This document shows, piece after piece, positions 29,994-37,543 of a stretch of 49,185 nucleotides of DNA. The translations under genes and the position numbers were made by a program. Under the pieces are notes generated by a model, which worked only from the letters and a program-made list of their open reading frames with translations, was not told the origin of the DNA and did no database searches. The stretch is from Chloroflexota bacterium (GTDB lineage Bacteria; Chloroflexota; Dehalococcoidia; Dehalococcoidales; RBG-16-60-22). The first letter of the stretch is position 1. Each line of letters opens with the position of its first letter. Where the stretch lies: the NCBI GenBank assembly GCA_016190585.1, contig JACPQH010000038.1:1-49185 (forward strand), read 5' to 3'.

Positions 29994-30755
29994 ATGGATG
30001 TGTGGCTGATTATTCTTATCGTGGTTGCCGGCCTGGTGCTGATCCCGGCTTCGGTCAGGATCGTCAAGCAGTACGAGCGCGGCGTGGTGCTCCGCTTCGG
30101 CCGGCTCCGGGGCGTCAGGGAACCGGGTTTCAATGTCATGATCCCCCTGGTTGACCGCATGACCAAGGTCAGCCTGCGCATCGGGACCACGGTGCTGGAC
30201 CCCCAGGAGGTAATCACCAAGGATAACGTGACCGTCCGGGTTGACGCGGTCGTGTACTTCAAGGTAATCGACGCGGTCAAGGCGGTCATCAACGTCGAAA
30301 GCTATCATCAGGCGATTATCCAGCTTGCCCTGACCACGCTGCGCAGCGTGCTGGGCCAATCCGACCTGGACGAGCTTCTGGCGCACCGCGACCAGATAAA
30401 CCTGCGCTTGCGCGAGATTATCGACGAGCAGAGCGAGGAGCCGTGGGGTGTGAGGGCGACGCTGGTGGAGGTGAAGGACGTGCTTCTCCCCGAGGCAATG
30501 CAGCGGGCCATGGCGCGGCAGGCGGAGTCGGAACGCGAAAAGCGGGCCAAAGTGATTCACGCCGAAGGCGAACGCGCGGCGGCGGAGACGCTGACCGAGG
30601 CGGCCCGGATAATCCAGACCCAGCCGGCGGCGCTTCAACTGCGCTATCTCCAGACCCTGGTTGAGATGTCCGGGGAGCACAACAGCACCATCATTCCCCT
30701 TACCGTGGACATCGTCAATGCCCTGTCCAATGGCGCCAAGAACGTCCAGAAGTAG
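29994..30755 (+). CDS. Slipin / SPFH (band 7) membrane protein
   Basis: The 253-residue protein follows AAGGAGAAGG. An N-terminal membrane segment (3-22, VWLIILIVVAGLVLIPASVR) is followed by an SPFH domain (QYERGVVLRFGRLRGVREPG; ITKDNVTVRVDAVVYFKV) and a coiled-coil tail (AMARQAESEREKRAKVIHAEGERAAAETLTEAARI). It matches the bacterial stomatin-like slipin family, which organises membrane domains and is often paired with an NfeD protease. No NfeD gene is nearby. It lies directly before the respiratory genes and may stabilise that complex, which is only a contextual suggestion. Confidence 0.93.
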   Translation: MDVWLIILIVVAGLVLIPASVRIVKQYERGVVLRFGRLRGVREPGFNVMIPLVDRMTKVSLRIGTTVLDPQEVITKDNVTVRVDAVVYFKVIDAVKAVINVESYHQAIIQLALTTLRSVLGQSDLDELLAHRDQINLRLREIIDEQSEEPWGVRATLVEVKDVLLPEAMQRAMARQAESEREKRAKVIHAEGERAAAETLTEAARIIQTQPAALQLRYLQTLVEMSGEHNSTIIPLTVDIVNALSNGAKNVQK

Positions 30756-30788
30756 GGAGAAGCCGCAGAAAAAAGTCAGGAAGTTAGT

Positions 30789-31967
30789 TTGGAAAGCAAA
30801 AAGAGAGCGGACCGGATAAATCAATCGCGACCGGTGGAGGAATTTAATACGGAACTGGCCGGGCAGGCCGCCCGGGACGCCCGGAGGCTGGTCGCCGGCG
30901 AAATCGACGAAACCGAGTACCACCGCAAGTACCATCAGGCATATCTCAGCGAGTTCGGCGTTGACCACCGGCCGGTAAACCCGGAAAACGCCGCGCTGCC
31001 GAAATCCCTGCTGGACCGGGAGGTATCGCGCCGCACGGCCTTCAAGCTGGCGGGCGCCGTCGGCGGTATCGCCCTCGCTTCGACACTGGGCGCGCGCTGG
31101 TTCGGAAAACGCGCCCTGGCCGCCGAAGGGCACGCCGGCAACGCACCTCCCGGTTCCCCGTTCAAGGAAGAGGACTCCCCGGCCCAAGCAGCCCAGCAGG
31201 TGCAGATGGGCATGGTGATCGACCTGGAGAACTGCAACGGCTGCCTTGACTGTGTTTACGCCTGCGCTCACCATAACGCTAACCCGCCGGGCGTTCTCTG
31301 GCTGTACCTTCTTCCTTATAAAGACGAGAACCAGGACGGCACGAATTTCCTGCTGCGCCTGTGCCAGCACTGCGGCAATCCGCCGTGTGTCAAGGTCTGT
31401 CCCGTGCGCGCCCGGCACAAGCGGGAAAAAGACGGGCTTGTCCTCACTGATTACAATATCTGCATCGGGTGCCGCTATTGCATGGTAGCCTGTCCCTACG
31501 GGGTCAACTACTTCCAGTGGGATGAGCCCGATAAGCAGAACTACTATCATGCCAAGCTCACGGACTACCGCGACCGCTGGGTGATCGGCAACCCGCCGAA
31601 GGGGGTGATGGGGAAGTGCACCTTCTGCCCCGACCGGCAGGACGACGGGCGGGCCAACGTCGTCTGCGAGCTGGTTTGTACCCACGATGCTATCCACTTC
31701 GGGGACATCAACGATCCCAACAGCCGTCCCCGGCGGTACCTTTTGGATAAGATGAAAAAAAACGGCGGCGACATCTCTACCTTCCGTCTCCTGGAGAGCC
31801 ACGGCACCAAGCCGAGCATTATCTACATCGGCCACCAGCCGTCGCGGATGGCCACGCCGGTAGACGGCCCGGTAACTTACCCGGACTGGGGCCTGGTGGA
31901 GAAACGGCTCCCGCTGCTCGAAGGCCCCGAACCGTGGTTCCTGAAGACCATTGGAGGTAGCCGGTGA
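30789..31967 (+). CDS. Four-cluster ferredoxin-type subunit with TAT motif
   Basis: The protein has 392 residues and starts with TTG at 30789, preceded by AGGAAGT. Sixteen cysteines form four [4Fe-4S] sites: CNGCLDCVYAC; CQHCGNPPCVKVC; CIGCRYCMVAC; and CTFC pairing with CELVC. This is the DmsB/NrfC/PsrB layout. A twin-arginine motif, SRRTAFKLAGAVGG, lies at about 80-93, behind an unusually long hydrophilic N-terminus of about 80 residues. It would act on the outer face of the membrane and pass electrons between NrfD and a partner. Its stop overlaps the start of the NrfD gene. No molybdopterin catalytic subunit is seen in the window. Confidence 0.92.
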   Translation: MESKKRADRINQSRPVEEFNTELAGQAARDARRLVAGEIDETEYHRKYHQAYLSEFGVDHRPVNPENAALPKSLLDREVSRRTAFKLAGAVGGIALASTLGARWFGKRALAAEGHAGNAPPGSPFKEEDSPAQAAQQVQMGMVIDLENCNGCLDCVYACAHHNANPPGVLWLYLLPYKDENQDGTNFLLRLCQHCGNPPCVKVCPVRARHKREKDGLVLTDYNICIGCRYCMVACPYGVNYFQWDEPDKQNYYHAKLTDYRDRWVIGNPPKGVMGKCTFCPDRQDDGRANVVCELVCTHDAIHFGDINDPNSRPRRYLLDKMKKNGGDISTFRLLESHGTKPSIIYIGHQPSRMATPVDGPVTYPDWGLVEKRLPLLEGPEPWFLKTIGGSR

Positions 31968-33289
31968 GAGCCAGCACGTTGATGAGGCCCCGGCCCGCCC
32001 CGAGCCGGGTGGACTCCATACTCCGGCCGCTGGGCACCCCTACCGCAAAATACTTCCTTTTGGTGCTGGTCGCCGGGGCCGTCCTGGTGTGGTTCCTCCA
32101 GGCGTGGGCCTGGCAGCTCCGGTACGGACTGGTGGTTACCGGGCTGGGTGACTGGGGGACGACCGGAGGCGTTCCCTGGGGATTTTACATCGGACTCTTC
32201 ATCTGGTGGGTCGGCATCTCCCACGGCGGCATTATCATCTCGGCGGCGGTCAGGCTTTTCAGGTTAAGGGTCTTCTACCCGGTGGCGCGCCTTGCCGAAC
32301 TGCTGACCATCGGCTCGCTGTCTATCGCCGGGCTGTTCATCATCGTCGACCTGGGACGGCCCGACCGGGTTTTCACGAGCGTCGTCCGGGCTTACACCAC
32401 CACCGTCCACACCTCCCCGTTGATCTGGGACGTGACGGTCATCACGCTCTATTTCGTCCTGACGGCGACCTACCTGCTGCTGACTTTACGCCATGACATC
32501 TACCACCTGCGCCCGCGCCTGCCGGGTCGTTTCGCCCCGGTGTACGATATCCTCACCCAGGGCTATACCCCGGAGGAAGACAGGAAGGTCTCGCGCATGG
32601 CCTGGTGGCTGGCGTTCGCCGTTATTCTCCTCGCCCCGTTCCTGCTCCACGGCGGCGTCATCCCGTGGCTCTTCCAGCTAATGGCCTCGATGCCGGGGTG
32701 GTTCAGCCCGATCCAGGCGCCGACCTTCCTCAGCATCGCCCTGACCTCGGCTTTCGGCGGGGTCATCATCCTGGCCTATATCGTCCGCCGCGCCTACCGC
32801 TGGGAAGAGATTATCCCGGACCGGGTATTCGCCAGGATGGGCAGCGTACTGGCCCTGGTCGGTCTGTTTTTCCTCTGGTTCCAGCTCCAGGGCATTGTCA
32901 GCGGCGCCTTTGCCGCGCCGGTAGGCCTCCGCACCGCCACCGAAGCCAAGCTTAACGACCCCCTGTACTGGACGGCTATCGGGCTGGTGGGCGCCACCGT
33001 TCTCTACCTCGGGGCCCAGACCATCTGGCCGGCCCTGTTCAGCGTGAAGCGCACGGTCATCGTCGCCATCGCGCCGGTGGTGTCAACCCTGCTTGAGAAG
33101 ACCCTGTTCATCTTCGAGGGGCTGGCCCATCCCGCGTTCGATATCTACAAGGGGGTTCCCGGCCATTACGTCCCCACCTGGGTCGAGATATCGGCGGTCC
33201 CCGGAGCGGTGGCGGTACTGGTGCTGTTCTTTGCCGTCGTCGTCAAGGTCATACCCATCGTCGAAGTGGAAGCGGAACACGAGGAATAA
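31964..33289 (+). CDS. NrfD/PsrC-type membrane quinone subunit
   Basis: The 441-residue protein starts with GTG inside the preceding stop (GTGA), with TTGGAGG upstream. It has eight to ten membrane helices with NrfD features: GVPWGFYIGLFIWWVGISHGG in the first quarter, DLGRPDR after helix 3, and TSPLIWDVTVI. It exchanges electrons with membrane quinone and hands them to the ferredoxin subunit. The overlap shows that the two are made together. Members of this family also occur in Qrc, Act, Psr and polysulfide-type complexes. Which one this is cannot be fixed without a catalytic subunit. Confidence 0.93.
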   Translation: MRASTLMRPRPAPSRVDSILRPLGTPTAKYFLLVLVAGAVLVWFLQAWAWQLRYGLVVTGLGDWGTTGGVPWGFYIGLFIWWVGISHGGIIISAAVRLFRLRVFYPVARLAELLTIGSLSIAGLFIIVDLGRPDRVFTSVVRAYTTTVHTSPLIWDVTVITLYFVLTATYLLLTLRHDIYHLRPRLPGRFAPVYDILTQGYTPEEDRKVSRMAWWLAFAVILLAPFLLHGGVIPWLFQLMASMPGWFSPIQAPTFLSIALTSAFGGVIILAYIVRRAYRWEEIIPDRVFARMGSVLALVGLFFLWFQLQGIVSGAFAAPVGLRTATEAKLNDPLYWTAIGLVGATVLYLGAQTIWPALFSVKRTVIVAIAPVVSTLLEKTLFIFEGLAHPAFDIYKGVPGHYVPTWVEISAVPGAVAVLVLFFAVVVKVIPIVEVEAEHEE

Positions 33290-33291
33290 GC

Positions 33292-33513
33292 ATGCTGGAG
33301 TGGATAGGTCCCCCGGTCGGCACCTGGCTGGTCTTCGGCATCATCTCGCTGCCGGTGTACGCCATGCTGCTGGGTTGGTTCCTGGGTAAACCGCGCAACC
33401 CCGCCCTGGCGCTGCGCGGCATCGCCTACCTGCTGGTAATGATAGTCCTGCTGTGGGGCGGACTGGCGGCACTCAGCTTTTTGATACGGTTTGTATTCTT
33501 CATGCCGGGCTAA
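33292..33513 (+). CDS. Small membrane protein of the NrfD module
   Basis: The 73-residue protein starts two bases after the NrfD stop. Two hydrophobic helices (about 10-31 and 44-67) make up most of it. I do not recognise a family. Position and spacing indicate a small subunit or assembly helper of the complex. Confidence 0.72.
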   Translation: MLEWIGPPVGTWLVFGIISLPVYAMLLGWFLGKPRNPALALRGIAYLLVMIVLLWGGLAALSFLIRFVFFMPG

Positions 33514-33538
33514 AGCTGGTAGAAGGGGAAGTTAGAAT

Positions 33539-34135
33539 ATGAAAGGCAGGACTCTGGGGTACCTGGGCGCGGTGATACTCGGCGTGGCTTTGCTCGGTAT
33601 CGCCTGTGCCAACCAGGGAGAACCCCCGGAGCCGACGGGCGCGCCGGTATACGTGCCGCCCAACATCCCGCACCCCCTGGAAGGCCGGAGCGACTGTCTC
33701 CTGTGTCATGAGACCGGGGTCGGCGGGGCGCCCCAGTACCCGGCCAGCCACCAGGGACGCCCCAGTGACGTCTGCCAGACCTGTCATGTCCAGGCGGGTA
33801 ACAACCTGGCCGGCAACCTTCCTGGCGCGCCGCCGGCGAAAACCGGGGAGGCTGCTCCGACGGCCGCTCCCAAGCCGCCGGGGACAACCGCCGCGCCGGT
33901 CGCGGCCGGGGAGATGTTCGCGGCCCGGTGCGCCGTGTGCCACGGGGCCAACCGGCAGGGCGTTTCCGGGTTGGGCACGGCCCTGACCCCGGAAAGCCTG
34001 GAAGGGCGCAGCGACGCCGAGCTCAGGGAAACGATATCAGCCGGCCTTCCCGGGACGGCGATGCCGGCTTTTAGAGACCTCACGCCGGAGGAGATAGACG
34101 CCCTGGTCCGGCTCATTAAATATACCCCGCCCTAG
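33539..34135 (+). CDS. Tri-heme c-type cytochrome lipoprotein
   Basis: The 198-residue protein has an N-terminal signal with a lipobox-like LGIAC (Cys 23). It has three CXXCH motifs at 53-57, 79-83 and 131-135. The first two lie in a short di-heme-like section. After a Pro/Ala-rich linker (about 95-122), the third begins a mono-heme cytochrome c domain (AARCAVCHGANRQG) with a candidate Met ligand in GTAMPAF. It would sit on the outside of the membrane and accept or donate electrons for the ferredoxin/NrfD pair. It ends the operon; the MITE-like repeat follows. Confidence 0.93.
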   Translation: MKGRTLGYLGAVILGVALLGIACANQGEPPEPTGAPVYVPPNIPHPLEGRSDCLLCHETGVGGAPQYPASHQGRPSDVCQTCHVQAGNNLAGNLPGAPPAKTGEAAPTAAPKPPGTTAAPVAAGEMFAARCAVCHGANRQGVSGLGTALTPESLEGRSDAELRETISAGLPGTAMPAFRDLTPEEIDALVRLIKYTPP

Positions 34136-34172
34136 CAAGGCTGATGAAAAAGCATGTACTATCACTTTCGTA

Positions 34173-34289
34173 AGGTTGTCTGAAAATCAGTTAATCGTCA
34201 TTGCGGGGCGAAGCCCGCGGCTGTCTCCGAGATTGCTTCGCCTTCCGACCCCGTCGGAATGGCCTCGCAATGACGTATTCAGACAGCCT
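34173..34289. repeat. MITE-like repeat with nested inverted ends
   Basis: The outer arms AGGTTGTCTGAAAAT (34173-34187) and ATTCAGACAGCCT (34277-34289) are inverted, as are the inner arms CGTCATTGCG (34196-34205) and CGCAATGACG (34266-34275). The core contains GAAGC and GATTGCTTCG segments. Sequences built on CGTCATTGCGAGG and GAAGCAATCT are widespread interspersed repeats in bacterial genomes. The element lies downstream of the cytochrome gene, where it could act as a transcript end. Confidence 0.75.
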
Positions 34290-34348
34290 CATTAAGAGGG
34301 CTTTTCGTTCCTGAATTTCCCCGGCTCCACCGCGCGCCACCCGCAGGG

Positions 34349-34548
34349 CTATTCTTTCTGAGAACGCTTTCTGAGACCTGAGGCAGCTTTCAGGGGACAC
34401 CAGGATAAAGCCGCCTCAACCACCAATGATACGCCTACCAGCAACAGGACCAATTGTCCCCATACGGGGAGCTGGCTCCAGGCGCCAACCCCAACGCCTA
34501 TCGCCGCAAGACCACCCTCCCTGACCCCATGTTATGCCTGATTTTCAT
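34349..34548 (-). pseudogene. DUF2892-like small membrane protein, frameshifted
   Basis: On the minus strand an ATG at 34548, with GGAGGAGG just before it, opens MKIRHNMGS and then meets a stop. If the four-G run at 34525-34528 had five Gs, the frame would continue as MGVREGGLAAIGVGVGAWSQ, through a membrane segment (WGQLVLLLVGVSLVVEAALS) and WCPLKAASGLRK, to the stop at 34349, 66 residues in all. The pattern (N-terminal NMG, Leu-rich helix, WCPL near the end) fits DUF2892/YgaP-type membrane proteins. It is either a recent loss of function or a sequencing error in a homopolymer. Confidence 0.65.
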
Positions 34549-34752
34549 CTGACCTCCTCCAACCCCCGTGGGTAACGCCACATCCGATTATGCGATTGTA
34601 CATCCCGGTATTTGAAATATCAAACTAAAGGAGAATAATCTCCCCTGAGGATTTCATTTCATCTTTACACGTGCCGGGCTTGTTGTCCGGCTTCAGGGGG
34701 GACTATAATGGGCGGTATCCAAAACGTACCATCATCTGGAGAGCGAGCCAAA

Positions 34753-35163
34753 ATGAAGACGCTGACCGAATATCTCTGGTTTAACACGCCGACCAGGCGT
34801 GCCTTTATCCGGATCACGGACCAGGTCGCGGAGATGGTACGCCGGAGCGCGATAAAGGAAGGCTTCGTCCTGGTATCGGCCATGCACATCACCGCCGGCG
34901 TGTACGTCAACGATGCCGAGTCCGGCCTGATAGCCGATATTGAGGCATGGCTGGACAAACTGGCGCCGCCGGGTGATTACCAGCATCATCAGACCGGCGA
35001 GACCAATGGCGACGCTCACCTGAAGAGCTTGTTAATCCATCACGAGGTGACCGTGCCGGTAACCTCCGGCAGGCTCGACCTCGGTCCCTGGCAGCAGATC
35101 TACTATGCCGAGTTCGATGGTCAGCGCCGGAAGCGGTTGATTCTCAAGGCTATGGGCGAATAA
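34753..35163 (+). CDS. YjbQ family (UPF0047) protein
   Basis: The ATG at 34753, preceded by GGAGAGCG, gives 136 residues. Family motifs are clear: [35 protein letters not shown] and [20 protein letters not shown]. The conserved His, Glu and Asn residues form the presumed active site of this small beta-rich enzyme. Some members have thiamin-phosphate synthase activity in assays, but the physiological role is open. It is a single gene between a degraded gene and the glycan operon. Confidence 0.92.
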   Translation: MKTLTEYLWFNTPTRRAFIRITDQVAEMVRRSAIKEGFVLVSAMHITAGVYVNDAESGLIADIEAWLDKLAPPGDYQHHQTGETNGDAHLKSLLIHHEVTVPVTSGRLDLGPWQQIYYAEFDGQRRKRLILKAMGE

Positions 35164-35239
35164 CAGCGCAGCCGCCTGACAGCCATCCTCACGCTTCGTA
35201 CCTTCAAGGCTTTCTGCGGCAGGCTAAAGGCTGGCTGTC

Positions 35240-35542
35240 TCAACTTGTCCCTGTTTTTCCTGATGCCAGCCGTTTTTTCACAACTAGACAGGCCAGCGCC
35301 GCGAGCGTCAAGCCGCCTATCGTCAGAGAAGTGCTGAGCACGGTTATCTTCATGTGAAACAGGAAATTGAGCCAGAAGACGGTTATCGGCACTAACGCCA
35401 CGGATAGGCCGAATGACAGGGCAGCCCGCTCGAGCCAGTCGATGGTTTTACCCCGGAAAAAGACGTAGCTCCACGCCAGCCCGGGAACCAACAGGACAAA
35501 AACGGCGCCGGGGAAGATTCTTAATGCTTCGAACGTATCCAT
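35240..35542 (-). CDS. Small membrane protein, DUF1616-like
   Basis: The 100-residue protein is the last gene of the glycan operon; its ATG lies three bases below the preceding stop. Three hydrophobic stretches are visible (about 10-30, 38-62 and 70-90). The start FPGAVFVLLVPGLAWSYVFF and then IDWLERAALSFGLSVALVPI resemble the beginning of DUF1616 membrane proteins. It corresponds to only the N-terminal part of that family, so it may be a short variant or a truncated gene. Function is unknown. Confidence 0.65.
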   Translation of the reverse strand: MDTFEALRIFPGAVFVLLVPGLAWSYVFFRGKTIDWLERAALSFGLSVALVPITVFWLNFLFHMKITVLSTSLTIGGLTLAALACLVVKKRLASGKTGTS

Positions 35543-35544
35543 GT

Positions 35545-37110
35545 CTAGGTACCTCCCTGATACCGGTATACCACCGCGCCCTCGCCGGGGTAGACCTCCT
35601 GGAAGCCCGCCGCCCGGAATTTCTCCAGGGGGAGAAAGTTGCCCGGATTCCGTGAATAGTAGATGTAAACCGGGCCCGGATACACATCCAGGAACTCCCG
35701 GGCGAGCGCCGGGTCTTCCGACTCGATAAATTCAAACCAGGCTTCTTTATCGTGGGCCGACCATTCGAACAGGCCGGGGGCGATAACCCGCCGGCCGCTC
35801 CAGCCCAGCGCCCACGGGGCGTCGCGGCTCGTGGCGAGGACGTAGGCGTCCCTCTCGGCGTTCTCATTTATCCAAAGCAGCGCCTGCAGTTGCCCGGCGT
35901 CGATTCGCGGGCTGATATTTCTTGACTCGGTTATCGTCGGCAGGGCGGCCACGAGGAATATCAGGGCAACCGCGATGGCGCCGGCTGCTTTCCAGATTCC
36001 CCGCCGGGACATCAGGCTATGGTTTATCCCCGCTGCCGCCAGCACTATCAGCGCGAGGTCCAGCATGATGATATACCGGTTAAAAAAGAACAACTGAAAA
36101 ACCACGATAATACAGGTTATGGCGAAGTAAAACAGGACGCTGTTCCACCGCTGGCTGGCGACCAGGTACACGAACCCGATGACCGCAAAAGGCAGGTACG
36201 CCATTGATGTCAGGGTGTACGTGGTGAAATCAAACATTGTGCCTGACCCGATGCCCGCGGCGATCGTTCCCCAGTAGACGTCCCAGCGGGGGATCCAGAA
36301 AGGCGCGATTAGCACCCCGGTACCCAGCGCCGCCAGCAGCATGCCGCGCCGGCGGTGAAAAAAGAAATAGGGGACCAGTATCAGCGCGAACAGAAGGAAC
36401 TCCGGGCGGTGGAAGATACCCAGCGCGGCGAACATAAGGGCCATCAGCCCGTCTTTCTTCTTCTCCAGGGCGTACATCGCCAGGAGCAGGAAAATCAACC
36501 CGATAACGTTCTTAAGGTAGAACAGCGTGAAGGCCGTATACTGCGTGTAAGAGACCGCGTACAGCAGCGCCGCGATCGCGCCGGTAACGGGACCAAACAG
36601 GCTTCTCGTGAGAACGAAGACCACCAGCGCCAGAAGACCGGCGAACAGGGGCAAGACGTAGTTCAGATAATCGACGACATCAAGGCCGGGCAGCACCCGG
36701 AAGACATCGGCCAGCACGAAAAAACCCTGCTCGAACATTTGCCTGACCCAGGGAGCCAGCCCGCTTTCCGGCAGTTCCGGCAGGGCGTTGAAGTAAAGGT
36801 CCAGGGTGTAGCGGTAAAAACCGGGGTCGTAGCCCAGGGGGACGGGGCTGTGGACTAAAGGCAGGAATCTCATGCCTGACGCGAAAACCAGCGAAGCGAA
36901 AAGCAACACGGCAATCATCGACGGCCGGCCGTCGGCAAACCCGGCGGTTTTTGACAGGCCCGGGACAGCCAGCAGCGGCAGGATATAGCCCAGCAGCCCG
37001 TAGCCGGCCGGCAGGTGGAGCAGCCCCAGCTCCCGCAGCAGGCTGGCGGCCAGAAAGGCCAGCGCCAGCGGCAGGAATGCTGGCTCGATTATCCTGGTCA
37101 GCCTGATCAT
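35545..37110 (-). CDS. Membrane glycosyltransferase-like protein (PMT/GT39 type)
   Basis: The ATG at 37110, eight bases below the previous stop, gives 521 residues; the open frame extends upstream but overlaps that gene. About 11-12 membrane helices are followed by a C-terminal external domain of roughly 130 residues (ITESRNISPRIDAGQLQALL through VYIYYSRNPGNFLP). A DP pair in the first external loop (GYDPGFYRYTLDLYF) is the kind of acidic site seen in lipid-linked-sugar transferases. It probably adds a sugar from a polyprenyl carrier to a glycan or protein outside the membrane. No WWDYG motif of oligosaccharyltransferases is seen. Confidence 0.75.
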   Translation of the reverse strand: MIRLTRIIEPAFLPLALAFLAASLLRELGLLHLPAGYGLLGYILPLLAVPGLSKTAGFADGRPSMIAVLLFASLVFASGMRFLPLVHSPVPLGYDPGFYRYTLDLYFNALPELPESGLAPWVRQMFEQGFFVLADVFRVLPGLDVVDYLNYVLPLFAGLLALVVFVLTRSLFGPVTGAIAALLYAVSYTQYTAFTLFYLKNVIGLIFLLLAMYALEKKKDGLMALMFAALGIFHRPEFLLFALILVPYFFFHRRRGMLLAALGTGVLIAPFWIPRWDVYWGTIAAGIGSGTMFDFTTYTLTSMAYLPFAVIGFVYLVASQRWNSVLFYFAITCIIVVFQLFFFNRYIIMLDLALIVLAAAGINHSLMSRRGIWKAAGAIAVALIFLVAALPTITESRNISPRIDAGQLQALLWINENAERDAYVLATSRDAPWALGWSGRRVIAPGLFEWSAHDKEAWFEFIESEDPALAREFLDVYPGPVYIYYSRNPGNFLPLEKFRAAGFQEVYPGEGAVVYRYQGGT

Positions 37111-37118
37111 GAGCGCCG

Positions 37119-37526
37119 TTAATCGTCCTTTCGGCGGCAGAGCGCGGCCAGCAAGACGACCAGCCCGCCGCCGAATACCGGGACGAAGGACGGTATACCG
37201 CCGGATTGAAAAACGGGATACCCGATGATAACGGCCGCGGCGATACCGGCGCAAAAAATCAATAACCAGTCGCTGCCGAGAGGCTTCAGGTTCCGGCTTT
37301 TCAAAACCGGGCCGCCGAGCACGGCGATGAGTCCCACCGCGCCGGCCTCGATAAAAAACAGGCGGAGATTTACATAAGAGCTAACCCGTCCCGGGGCAAC
37401 GCTCTCGATAAGCATCAACGCCAGGTACGTAAACAACAGGACTTCGAACAGTATTCCGACGAGGTAACCGCCTGAAAAGGTACGGTCCCGGTCTTCAGGC
37501 TTCGTTTTTTTCCGATTAATTTCCAT
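37119..37526 (-). CDS. Membrane protein of unknown function
   Basis: The 135-residue protein has a basic N-terminus and four hydrophobic segments (about 20-42, 54-72, 84-103 and 112-130). No family is recognised. It lies between two larger envelope genes in the glycan operon and is probably a partner of one of them. Confidence 0.7.
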   Translation of the reverse strand: MEINRKKTKPEDRDRTFSGGYLVGILFEVLLFTYLALMLIESVAPGRVSSYVNLRLFFIEAGAVGLIAVLGGPVLKSRNLKPLGSDWLLIFCAGIAAAVIIGYPVFQSGGIPSFVPVFGGGLVVLLAALCRRKDD

Positions 37527-37543
37527 GCCGCGAACTCCTGTTC

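Noticed and set aside
29886..31835. 649-residue minus-strand frame opposite slipin and ferredoxin genes
   Set aside because: It covers two well-supported plus-strand genes and their spacer; a composition effect.
34191..34400. 69-residue minus-strand frame
   Set aside because: It lies across the MITE-like repeat and the end of the frameshifted gene; frames of this kind are common artefacts of that repeat.
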